A DNA stretch of 64,000 nt from Henricia sp. BOLD:AAB3569. Its lineage: Eukaryota > Echinodermata > Asteroidea > Spinulosida > Echinasteridae. Under the pieces are notes generated by a model. It made no database searches and was not told the origin of the DNA. It saw only the letters and a list, made by a program, of their open reading frames with translations. Positions within the stretch are counted from its first letter, which is position 1; the number at the start of each line of letters is the position of its first letter. This document shows positions 24,401 through 35,124 of the stretch, one piece after another. Location: the NCBI GenBank assembly GCA_037783545.1, contig JBBELK010001259.1, positions 186,001 to 250,000 of the forward strand, read 5' to 3'. Made by a program: the position numbers and the translations under genes.

Positions 24401-26132
24401 ATGCAAAATTTGAAGTTCGTCGGAAAATATTTCGACCTCCGAATTTGCCGACGTTTGAACCACACTTTGACCAAATTGCCGTGCAAAACTGGGGTGCGTC
24501 AACGACAGTCCGAAGGACTGAGCATGCGCACGAGTCAGGAGTACACCAAAGAGGTGTGTACAGACAGCCACGGGTTGCGTGAGCAGTCAGGAAGCTCCAA
24601 CCCAGTTTTCCCTAAACTTTGAAATTTCTCTGCCATTTTCCGGCGAAAGTCTGTCATTTTTTTTAGGACAAGTGCGCAATATAGAGTGTTTGGAGCATGC
24701 AAAATTTGAAGTTCGTCGGAAAATTTTTCAACCTCCAAATTTGCCGACGTTTGAACCACACTTTGACCAAATTGCCGTGCCAAACTGGGGTGCGTCAACG
24801 ACAGTCCGAAGGACTGAGCATGCGCACGAGTCAGGAGTACACCAAAGAGGTGTGTACAGACAGCCACGGGTTGCGTGAGCAGTCAGGAAGCTCCAACCCA
24901 GTTTTCCCTAAACTTTGAAATTTCTCTGCCATTTCCCGGCGAAAGTCTGTCAATTTTTTAGGACTAGTGCGCAATATAGAGTGTTTGGAGCATGCAAAAT
25001 TTGAAGTTCGTCGGAAAATTTTTCGACCTCCAAATTTGCCGACGTTTGAACCACACTTTGACCAAATTGCCGTGCCAAACTGGGGTGCGTCAACGACAGT
25101 CCGAAGGACTGAGCATGCGCACGAGTCAGGAGTACACCAAAGAGGTGTGTACAGACAGCCACGGGTTGCGTGAGCAGTCAGGAAGCTCCAACCCAGTTTT
25201 CCCTAAACTTTGAAATTTCTCTGCCACTTCCCGGCGAAAGTCTGTCATTTTTTTTAGGACAAGTGCGCAATATAGAGTGTTTGGAGCATGCAAAATTTGA
25301 AGTTCGTCGGAAAATTTTTCGACCTCCGAATTTGCCGACGTTTGAACCACACTTTGACCAAATTGCCGTGCCAAACTGGGGTGCGTCAACGACAGTCCGA
25401 AGGACTGAGCATGCGCACGAGTCAGGAGTACACCAAAGAGGTGTGTACAGACAGCCACGGGTTGCGTGAGCAGTCAGGAAGCTCCAACCCAGTTTTCCCT
25501 AAACTTTGAAATTTCTCTGCCATTTCCCGGCGAAAGTCTGTCAATTTTTTAGGACTAGTGCGCAATATAGAGTGTTTGGAGCATGCAAAATTTGAAGTTC
25601 GTCGGAAAATTTTTCGACCTCCAAATTTGCCGACGTTTGAACCACACTTTGACCAAATTGCCGTGCCAAACTGGGGTGCGTCAACGACAGTCCGAAGGAC
25701 TGAGCAGCGTGCGCACGAGTCAGGAGTACACCAAAGAGGTGTGTACAGACAGCCACGGGTTGCGTGAGCAGTCAGGAAGCTCCAACCCAGTTTTCCCTAA
25801 ACTTTGAAATTTCTCTGCCATTTTCCGGCGAAAGTCTGTCATTTTTTTTAGGACAAGTGCGCAATATAGAGTGTTTGGAGCATGCAACATTTTTCGACCT
25901 CCGAATTTGCCGACGTTTGAACCACACTTTGACCAAATTGCCGTGCCAAACTGGGGTGCGTCTACGACAGTCCGAAGGACTGAGCATGCGCACGAGTCAG
26001 GAGTACACCAAAGAGGTGTGTACAGACAGCCACGGGTTGCGTGAGCAGTCAGGAAGCTCCAACCCAGTTTTCCCTAAACTTTGAAATTTCTCTGCCATTT
26101 CCCGGCGAAAGTCTGTCAATTTTTTAGGACTA
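21433..26132. repeat. Higher-order repeat, 2350 bp eight-mer, two copies
   Basis: Eight units from 21433 recur from 23783. Shared variants are AATTTGTCGACC, CAGGAGTGCACC, AAAATATTTCG with GTGCAAAACTG, TTTTTCAACCTCC, CTGCCACTTCCC, CAGCGTGCGCAC, and the deleted unit CATGCAACATTTTTCG with GCGTCTACGAC. A rare difference (AATGTTTCG near 21780 against AATTTTTCG near 24130) marks later change. Confidence 0.93.
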
Positions 26133-26722
26133 GTGCGCAATATAGAGTGTTTGGAGCATGCAAAATTTGAAGTTCGTCGGAAAAATCTTCGACTTCCAAA
26201 TTTGCCGACGTTTGAACCACACTTTGACCAAATTGCCGTGCAAAACTGGGGTGCGTCAACGACAGTCCGAAGGACTGAGCATGCGCACGAGTCAGGAGTA
26301 CACCAAAGAGTTGTGTACAGACAGCCACGGGTTGCGTGAGCAGTCAGGAAGCTCCAACCCAGTTTTCCCTAAACTTTGAAATTTCTCTGCCATTTCCCGG
26401 CGAAAGTCTGTCAATTTTTTAGGACAAGTGCGCAATATAGAGTGTTTGGAGCATGCAAAATTTGAAGTTCGTCGGAAAATTTTTCGACCTCCAAAATTGC
26501 CGACGTTTGAACCACACTTTGACCAAATTGCCGTGCCAAACTGGGGTGCGTCAACGACAGTCCGAAGGACTGAGCATGCGCACGAGTCAGGAGTACACCA
26601 AAGAGGTGTGTACAGACAGCCACGGGTTGCGTGAGCAGTCAGGAAGCTCCAACCCAGTTTTCCCTAAACTTTGAAATTTCTCTGCCATTTCCCGGCGAAA
26701 GTCTGTCAATTTTTTAGGACAA

Positions 26723-27908
26723 GTGCGCAATATAGAGTGTTTGGAGCATGCAAAATTTGAAGTTCGTCGGAAAATTTTTCGACTTCCAAATTTGCCGACG
26801 TTTGAACCACACTTTGACAAAATTGCCGTGCCAAACTGGGGTGCGTCAACGACAGTCCGAAGGACTGAGCATGCGCACGAGTCAGGAGTACACCAAAGAG
26901 GTGTGTACAGACAGCCACGGGTTGCGTGAGCAGTCAGGAAGCTCCAACCCAGTTTTCCCTAAACTTTGAAATTTCTCTGCCATTTCCGGGCGAAAGTCTG
27001 TCAATTTTTTAGGACAAGTGCGCAATATAGAGTGTTTGGAGCATGCAAAATTTGAAGTTCGTCGGAAAATTTTTCGACCTCCAAATTTGCCGACGTTTGA
27101 ACCACACTTTGACCAAATTGCCGTGCCAAACTGGGGTGCGTCAACGACAGTCTGAAGGACTGAGCAGCATGCGCACGAGTCAGGAGTACACCAAAGAGGT
27201 GTGTACAGACAGCCACGGGTTGCGTGAGCAGTCAGGAAGCTTCAACCCAGTTTTCCCTAAACTTTGAAATTTCTCTGCCATTTCCCGGCGAAAGTCTGTC
27301 AATTTTTTAGGACAAGTGCGCAATATAGAGTGTTTGGAGCATGCAAAATTTGAAGTTCGTCGGAAAATTTTTCGACTTCCAAATTTGCCGACGTTTGAAC
27401 CACACTTTGACAAAATTGCCGTGCCAAACTGGGGTGCGTCAACGACAGTCCGAAGGACTGAGCATGCGCACGAGTCAGGAGTACACCAAAGAGGTGTGTA
27501 CAGACAGCCACGGGTTGCGTGAGCAGTCAGGAAGCTCCAACCCAGTTTTCCCTAAACTTTGAAATGTCTCTGCCATTTCCCGGCGAAAGTCTGTCAATTT
27601 TTTAGGACAAGTGCGCAATATAGAGTGTTTGGAGCATGCAAAATTTGAAGTTCGTCGGAAAATTTTTCGACCTCCAAATTTGCCGACGTTTGAACCACAC
27701 TTTGACCAAATTGCCGTGCCAAACTGGGGTGCGTCAACGACAGTCTGAAGGACTGAGCAGCATGCGCACGAGTCAGGAGTACACCAAAGAGGTGTGTACA
27801 GACAGCCACGGGTTGCGTGAGCAGTCAGGAAGCTCCAACCCAGTTTTCCCTAAACTTTGAAATTTCTCTGCCATTTTCCGGCGAAAGTCTGTCATTTTTT
27901 TAGGACAA
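26723..27908. repeat. Higher-order repeat, 593 bp dimer, two copies
   Basis: Units at 26723 (TCGACTTCC, TTGACAAAATTG) and 27018 (AGTCTGAAGG with CAGCATGCG) recur at 27316 and 27611. The same pair appears once more, diverged, at 28499-28797 in reversed order of first occurrence. Confidence 0.85.
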
Positions 27909-29082
27909 GTGCGCAATATAGAGTGTTTGGAGCATGCAAAATTTGAAGTTCGTCGGAAAATTTTTCGACCTCCAAATTTGCCGACGTTTGAACCACACTT
28001 TGACCAAATTGCCGTGGCAAACTGGGGTGCGTCAACGACAGTCCGAAGGACTGAGCATGCGCACGAGTCAGGAGTACACCAAAGAGGTGTGTACAGACAG
28101 CCACGGGTTGCGTGAGCAGTCAGGAAGCTCCAACCCAGTTTTCCCTAAACTTTAAAATTTCTCTGCCATTTCCCGGCGAAAGTCTGTTAATTTTTTAGGA
28201 CAAGTGCGCAATATAGAGTGTTTGGAGCATGCAAAATTTGAAGTTCGTCGGAAAATTTTTCGACCTCCGAATTTGCCGACGTTTGAACCACACTTTGACC
28301 AAATTGCCGTGCCAAACTGGGGTGCGTCAACGACAGTCCGAAGGACTGAGCATGCGCACGAGTCAGGAGTACACCAAAGACGTGTGTACAGACAGCCACG
28401 GGTTGCGTGAGCAGTCAGGAAGCTCCAACCCAGTTTTCCCTAAACTTTGAAATTTCCCTGCCATTTCCCGGCGAAAGTCTGTCAATTTTTTAGGACAAGT
28501 GCGCAATATAGAGTGTTTGGAGCATGCAAAATTTGAAGTTCGTCGGAAAATTTTTCGACCTCCAAATTTGCCGACGTTTGAACCACACTTTGACCAAATT
28601 GCCGTGCCAAACTGGGGTGCGTCAACGACAGTCTGAAGGACTGAGCAGCATGCGCACGAGTCAGGAGTACACCAAAGAGGTGTGTACAGACAGCCACGGG
28701 TTGCGTGAGCAGTCAGGAAGCTCCAACCCAGTTTTCCCTAAACTTTGAAATTTCTCTGCCATTTCCCGGCGAAAGTCTGTCAATTTTTTAGGACAAGTGC
28801 GCAATATAGAGTGTTTGGAGCATGCAAAATTTGAAGTTCGTCGGAAAATTTTTCGACTTCCAAATTTGCCGACGTTTGAACCACACTTTGACAAAATTGC
28901 CGTGCCAAACTGGGGTGCGTCAACGACAGTCCGAAGGACTGAGCATGCGCACGAGTCAGGAGTACACCAAAGAGGTGTGTACAGTTAGCCACGGGTTGCG
29001 TGAGCAGTCAGGAAGCTCCAACCCAGTTTTCCCTAAACTTTGAAATTTCTCTGCCATTTCCCGGCGAAAGTCTGTCAATTTG

Positions 29083-29166
29083 CGTGAGCAGTCAGGAAGC
29101 TCCAACCCAGTTTTCCCTAAACTTTGAAATTTCTCTGCCATTTCCCGGCGAAAGTCTGTCAATTTT
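29083..29166. repeat. 84 bp partial-unit duplication
   Basis: At about 29080 the text GTCTGTCAATT jumps back to TGCGTGAGCAGTCAGG, repeating the segment up to GTCTGTCAATTTTTTAGG. The interval between neighbouring unit starts becomes 379 bp (295 + 84). A short shared TTTGCGT/TTGCGT context at the joint suggests slippage or unequal exchange out of register. Confidence 0.85.
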
Positions 29167-29575
29167 TTAGGACAAGTGCGCAATATAGAGTGTTTGGAGC
29201 ATGCAAAATTTGAAGTTCGTCGGAAAATTTTTCGACCTCCAAATTTGCCGACGTTTGAACCACACTTTGACCAAATTGCCGTGGCAAACTGGGGTGCGTC
29301 AACGACAGTCCGAAGGACTGAGCATGCGCACGAGTCAGGAGTACACCAAAGAGGTGTGTACAGACAGCCACGGGTTGCGTGAGCAGTCAGGAAGCTCCAA
29401 CCCAGTTTTCCCTAAACTTTGAAATTTCTCTGCCATTTCCCGGCGAAAGTCTGTCATTTTTTTAGGACAAGTGCGCAATATAGAGTGTTTGGAGCATGCA
29501 AAATTTGAAGTTCGTCGGAAAATTTTTCGACCTCCGAATTTGCCGACGTTTGAACCACACTTTGACCAAATTGCC

Positions 29576-30211
29576 TTTTTCTAAAATGTTTTATTCGTCC
29601 GAATAAAACACGCTAACCAGTCCAACGTTGTTACCGATAGAACCAGTGCTTCAGCCGTTGTCGTTGCCAGTCCAGGTCATTTATCCACTAAACGTTCGCC
29701 GTTATTGCCAAATTTCCTCATTCGTAGTCGTTGCCAGTCCAGGTCATTTATCCACTAAGCGTTCGCCGTTATTGCCAAATTTCCTCATTCGTAGTCGTTG
29801 CCAGTACAGGTCATTTATCCACCAAATTTCCTCATTCGTTGTCGTTGCCAATCCAGGTCATTATCCGGCGAGTATTCTCCATCACAATCATCACCAATCT
29901 TGGTCGATCGTGTCCGAGTATCAGGTCATATCCTTCGAGAAGCACCACAGGTACATCCTCATAAAACCACAATCGTCACCAGTCCAGGTCTGGAAGAATC
30001 AAGACCGCAGACTCGGATCCAATCGTGTTCCAAAATTGTATCGGCGTTCCCCGTGACGTACGTACTGGTCACTCCATCATTGAGCAACGTTCCAGGACAT
30101 CACGGGATTCCGCGAAAAACTCCTCCAAACTACCTATGTGCAAGGGTAGTCCTTTGGAAAGCGGTCATCACAGGCCAGCGAGGAAAGAACCCGTACGCCA
30201 ACCCGACCGCC
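29576..30211 (-). mobile_element. Non-autonomous satellite-inserted element, copy B (636 bp, short form)
   Basis: This is a complete element on the minus strand: tRNA-like head at the right (GGGGCGGTCGG, A-box-like TTGGCGTACGG), body with 67 bp repeats, and LINE-like tail at the left. It is 67 bp shorter than copies C-F because it has one 67 bp unit fewer. Satellite flanks are ...CCAAATTGCC at 29575 and CCAAACTGGGG from 30212, the same interruption point as the LINE with the same three bases (GTG) absent. The stem-loop TGTTTTATTC-GTCC-GAATAAAACA (plus strand) is at 29587-29610. It has no protein-coding capacity of its own. The B box of a tRNA promoter is not found. Confidence 0.9.
29587..29610 (-). 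promoter_or_regulatory. 3'-terminal stem-loop of the non-autonomous element
   Basis: A perfect 10 bp stem with a four-base loop has the same position and spacing to the end (TTTTAGAAAAA) as in the LINE. The loop-closing pair is C-G where the LINE has T-A, so both sides changed and pairing is kept. AATAAA lies in the 3' arm on the minus strand. Copy C has one mismatch (TTTTAATC); copies D-F are perfect. Confidence 0.7.
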
Positions 30212-30478
30212 CCAAACTGGGGTGCGTCAACGACAGTCCGAAGGACTGAGCATGCGCACGAGTCAGGAGTACACCAAAGAGGTGTGTACAGACAGCCACA
30301 GGTTGCGTGAGCAGTCAGGAAGCTCCAACCCAGTTTTCCCTAAACTTTGAAATTTCTCTGCCATTTCCCGGCGAAAGTCAGTCAATTTTTTAGGACTAGT
30401 GCGCAATATAGAGTGTTTGGAGCATGCAAAATTTGAAGTTCGTCGGAAAATTTTTCGACCTCCAAATTTGCCGACGTT

Positions 30479-30762
30479 GTTGTTGTTGTATATTTTATGG
30501 CATCTTCGGCAACTAAGGCCCTTTATGCCATCAACTATACGGTTTTAGCTTTAACTATACTATATATTATCAACTTGAGATGACGAAGAAGGAGTTGCAG
30601 TTTTAGAAGTGGGAGGAAAACCCCCAGAGAAATGCCCCAGGGGAAAACCCACGCGGTCAAGTAGGGACTGCAAACCCAATCCACATACACGCCCCGGATT
30701 CGAACCCGGGACCCCAGAGGTGAAAAGCGAGGAAAGAACCCGTACGCCAACCCGACCGCCCC
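30479..30762 (-). mobile_element. tRNA-derived SINE, copy 1 (minus strand, 284 bp)
   Basis: On the minus strand the SINE starts GGGGCGGTCGGGTTGG. It contains an A-box-like TTGGCGTACGG (30740-30750) and a canonical B box GGTTCGAATCC (30696-30706) in a T-arm context (CCCGGGTTCGAATCCGGGG), then a non-tRNA body, and ends in (AAC)n. It is flanked by a 13 bp target duplication ATTTGCCGACGTT at 30466-30478 and 30763-30775, proving insertion into a satellite unit. It would be transcribed by RNA polymerase III and needs an external LINE. Its tail differs from that of the LINE in this window, so another LINE is the likely partner. Confidence 0.93.
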
Positions 30763-30990
30763 ATTTGCCGACGTTTGAACCACACTTTGACCAAATTGCC
30801 GTGCAAAACTGGGGTGCGTCAACGACAGTCCGAAGGACTGAGCATGCGCACGAGTCAGGAGTACACCAAAGAGGTGTGTACAGACAGCCACGGGTTGCGT
30901 GAGCAGTCAGGAAGCTCCAACCCAGTTTTCCCTAAACTTTGAAATTTCTCTGCCATTTCCCGGCGAAAGTCAGTCAATTTTTTAGGACTA

Positions 30991-33354
30991 GTGCGCAATA
31001 TAGAGTGTTTGGAGCATGCAAAATTTGAAGTTCGTCGGAAATTTTTTTGACCTCCAAATTTGCCGACGTTTGAACCACACTTTGACCAAATTGCCGTGCA
31101 AAACTGGGGTGCGTCAACGACAGTCCGAAGGACTGAGCATGCGCACGAGTCAGGAGTACACCAAAGAGGTGTGTACAGACAGCCACGGGTTGCGTGAGCA
31201 GTCAGGAAGCTCCAACCCAGTTTTCCCTAAACTTTGAAATTTCTCTGCCATTTCCCGGCGAAAGTCTGTCAATTTTTTAGGACAAGTGCGCAATATAGAG
31301 TGTTTGGAGCATGCAAAATTTGAAGTTCGTCGGAAAATTTTTCGACCTCCAAATTTGCCGACGTTTGAACCACACTTTGACCAAATTGCCGTGCCAAACT
31401 GGGGTGCGTCAACGACAGTCCGAAGGACTGAGCATCATGCGCACGAGTCAGGAGTACACCAAAGAGGTGTGTACAGACAGCCACGGGTTGCGTGAGCAGT
31501 CAGGAAGCTCTAACCCAGTTTTCCCTAAACTTTGAAATTTCTCTGCCATTTCCCGGCGAAAGTCAGTCAATTTTTTAGGACTAGTGCGCAATATAGAGTG
31601 TTTGGAGCATGCAAAATTTGAAGTTCGTCGGAAAATTTTTCGACCTCCAAATTTGCCGACGTTTGAACCACACTTTGACCAAATTGCCGTGCAAAACTGG
31701 GGTGCGTCAACGACAGTCCGAAGGACTGAGCATGCGCACGAGTCAGGAGTACACCAAAGAGGTGTGTACAGACAGCCACGGGTTGCGTGAGCAGTCAGGA
31801 AGCTCAACCCAGTTTTCCCTAAACTTTGAAATTTCTCTGCCATTTCCCGGCGAAAGTCTGTCAATTTTTTAGGACAAGTGCGCAATATAGAGTGTTTGGA
31901 GCATGCAAAATTTGAAGTTCGTCGGAAAATTGTTCGACCTCCAAATTTGCCGACGTTTGAACCACACTTTGACCAAATTGCCGTGCCAAACTGGGGTGCG
32001 TCAACGACAGTCCGAAGGACTGAGCATGCGCACGAGTCAGGAGTACACCAAAGAGGTGTGTACAGACAGCCACGGGTTGCGTGAGCAGTCAGGAAGCTCC
32101 AACCCAGTTTTCCCTAAACTTTGAAATTTCTCTGCCATTTCCCGGCGAAAGTCAGTCAATTTTTTAGGACTAGTGCGCAATATAGAGTGTTTGGAGCATG
32201 CAAAATTTGAAGTTCGTCGGAAATTTTTTTGACCTCCAAATTTGCCGACGTTTGAACCACACTTTGACCAAATTGCCGTGCAAAACTGGGGTGCGTCAAC
32301 GACAGTCCGAAGGACTGAGCATGCGCACGAGTCAGGAGTACACCAAAGAGGTGTGTACAGACAGCCACGGGTTGCGTGAGCAGTCAGGAAGCTCCAACCC
32401 AGTTTTCCCTAAACTTTGAAATTTCTCTGCCATTTCCCGGCGAAAGTCTGTCAATTTTTTAGGACAAGTGCGCAATATAGAGTGTTTGGAGCATGCAAAA
32501 TTTGAAGTTCGTCGGAAAATTTTTCGACCTCCAAATTTGCCGACGTTTGAACCACACTTTGACCAAATTGCCGTGCCAAACTGGGGTGCGTCAACGACAG
32601 TCCGAAGGACTGAGCATCATGCGCACGAGTCAGGAGTACACCAAAGAGGTGTGTACAGACAGCCACGGGTTGCGTGAGCAGTCAGGAAGCTCCAACCCAG
32701 TTTTCCCTAAACTTTGAAATTTCTCTGCCATTTCCCGGCGAAAGTCAGTCAATTTTTTAGGACTAGTGCGCAATATAGAGTGTTTGGAGCATGCAAAATT
32801 TGAAGTTCGTCGGAAAATTTTTCGACCTCCAAATTTGCCGACGTTTGAACCACACTTTGACCAAATTGCCGTGCAAAACTGGGGTGCGTCAACGACAGTC
32901 CGAAGGACTGAGCATGCGCACGAGTCAGGAGTACACCAAAGAGGTGTGTACAGACAGCCACGGGTTGCGTGAGCAGTCAGGAAGCTCAACCCAGTTTTCC
33001 CTAAACTTTGAAATTTCTCTGCCATTTCCCGGCGAAAGTCTGTCAATTTTTTAGGACAAGTGCGCAATATAGAGTGTTTGGAGCATGCAAAATTTGAAGT
33101 TCGTCGGAAAATTGTTCGACCTCCAAATTTGCCGACGTTTGAACCACACTTTGACCAAATTGCCATGCCAAACTGGGGTGCGTCAACGACAGTCCGAAAG
33201 ACTGAGCATGCGCACGAGTCAGGAGTACACCAAAGAGGTGTGTACAGACAGCCACGGGTTGCGTGAGCAGTCAGGAAGCTCCAACCCAGTTTTCCCTAAA
33301 CTTTGAAATTTCTCTGCCATTTCCCGGCGAAAGTCTGTCAATTTTTTAGGACAA
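30991..33354. repeat. Higher-order repeat, 1182 bp four-mer, two copies
   Basis: Units at 30991, 31286, 31584 and 31878 recur at 32173, 32468, 32766 and 33060. They share AATTTTTTTGACC, GAGCATCATGCGC, GGAAGCTCAACCC (one base short) and AAAATTGTTCGACC. Small later differences include TGCCATGCC only in the second copy. Confidence 0.92.
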
Positions 33355-35124
33355 GTGCGCAATATAGAGTGTTTGGAGCATGCAAAATTTGAAGTTCGTC
33401 GGAAATTTTTTCGACCTCCAAATTTGCCGACGTTTGAACCACACTTTGACCAAATTGCCGTGCCAAACTGGGGTTCGTCAACGAGAGTCCGAAGGACCGA
33501 GCATGCGCACGAGTCAGGAGTACACCAAAGAGGTGTGTACAGACAGCCACGGGTTGCGTGAGCAGTCAGGAAGCTCCAACCCAGTTTTCCCTAAACTTTG
33601 AAATTTCTCTGCCATTTCCCGGCGAAAGTCTGTCAATTTTTTAGGACAATTGCGCAATATAGAGTGTTTGGAGCATGCAACATTTGAAGTTCGTCGGAAA
33701 ATTGTTCGACCTCCAAATTTGCCGACATTTGAACCACACTTTGACCAAATTGCCGTGCCAAACTGGGGTGCGTCAACGACAGTCCGAAGGACTGAGCATG
33801 CGCACGAGTCAGGAGTACACCAAAGAGGTCTGTACAGACAGCCACGGGTTGCGTGAGCAGTCAGGAAGCTCCAACCCAGTTTTCCCTAAACTTTGAAATT
33901 TCTCTGCCATTTCCCGGCGAAAGTCTGTCAATTTTTTAGGACAAGTGCGCAATATAGAGTGTTTGGAGCATGCAAAATTTGAAGTTCGTCGGAAAATTTT
34001 TCGACCTCCAAATTTGCCGACGTTTGAACCACACTTTGACCAAATTGCCGTGCCAAACTGGGGTTCGTCAACGAGAGTCCGAAGGACCGAGCATGCGCAC
34101 GAGTCAGGAGTACACCAAAGAGGTGTGTACAGACAGCCACGGGTTGCGTGAGCAGTCAGGAAGCTCCAACCCAGTTTTCCCTAAACTTTGAAATTTCTCT
34201 GCCATTTCCCGGCGAAAGTCTGTCAATTTTTTAGGACAATTGCGCAATATAGAGTGTTTGGAGCATGCAACATTTGAAGTTCGTCGGAAAATTGTTCGAC
34301 CTCCAAATTTGCCGACATTTGAACCACACTTTGACCAAATTGCCGTGCCAAACTGGGGTTCGTCAACGAGAGTCCGAAGGACCGAGCATGCGCACGAGTC
34401 AGGAGTACACCAAAGAGGTGTGTACAGACAGCCACGGGTTGCGTGAGCAGTCAGGAAGCTCCAACCCAGTTTTCCCTAAACTTTGAAATTTCTCTGCCAT
34501 TTCCCGGCGAAAGTCTGTCAATTTTTTAGGACAATTGCGCAATATAGAGTGTTTGGAGCATGCAACATTTGAAGTTCGTCGGAAAATTGTTCGACCTCCA
34601 AATTTGCCGACATTTGAACTACACTTTGACCAAATTGCCGTGCCAAACTGGGGTGCGTCAACGACAGTCCGAAGGACTGAGCATGCGCACGAGTCAGGAG
34701 TACACCAAAGAGGTCTGTACAGACAGCCACGGGTTGCGTGAGCAGTCAGGAAGCTCCAACCCAGTTTTCCCTAAACTTTGAAATTTCTCTGCCATTTCCC
34801 GGCGAAAGTCTGTCAATTTTTTAGGACAAGTGCGCAATATAGAGTGTTTGGAGCATGCAAAATTTGAAGTTCGTCGGAAAATTTTTCGACCTCCAAATTT
34901 GCCGACGTTTGAACCACACTTTGACCAAATTGCCGTGCCAAACTGGGGTTCGTCAACGAGAGTCCGAAGGACCGAGCATGCGCACGAGTCAGGAGTACAC
35001 CAAAGAGGTGTGTACAGACAGCCACGGGTTGCGTGAGCAGTCAGGAAGCTCCAACCCAGTTTTCCCTAAACTTTGAAATTTCTCTGCCATTTCCCGGCGA
35101 AAGTCTGTCAATTTTTTAGGACAA

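Larger units (their letters stand above)
17131..29575. repeat. Satellite array 2, A subfamily
   Basis: About 42 units run from 17318 to 29471. The first partial unit (17131-17317) is the right half of the unit broken by the LINE; its left half ends at 12161. Unit lengths are 295, 298, 294 (17908, 19385) and 276 bp (20272, 23507, 25857). One place is 379 bp between unit starts (28797 to 29176) because of an 84 bp partial duplication. No gene is supported. Confidence 0.97.

Noticed and set aside
30696-30762. A functional tRNA gene
   Set aside because: A and B boxes are present, but the acceptor and anticodon arms do not pair as in a tRNA, and the transcript continues into a SINE body with an (AAC)n tail.
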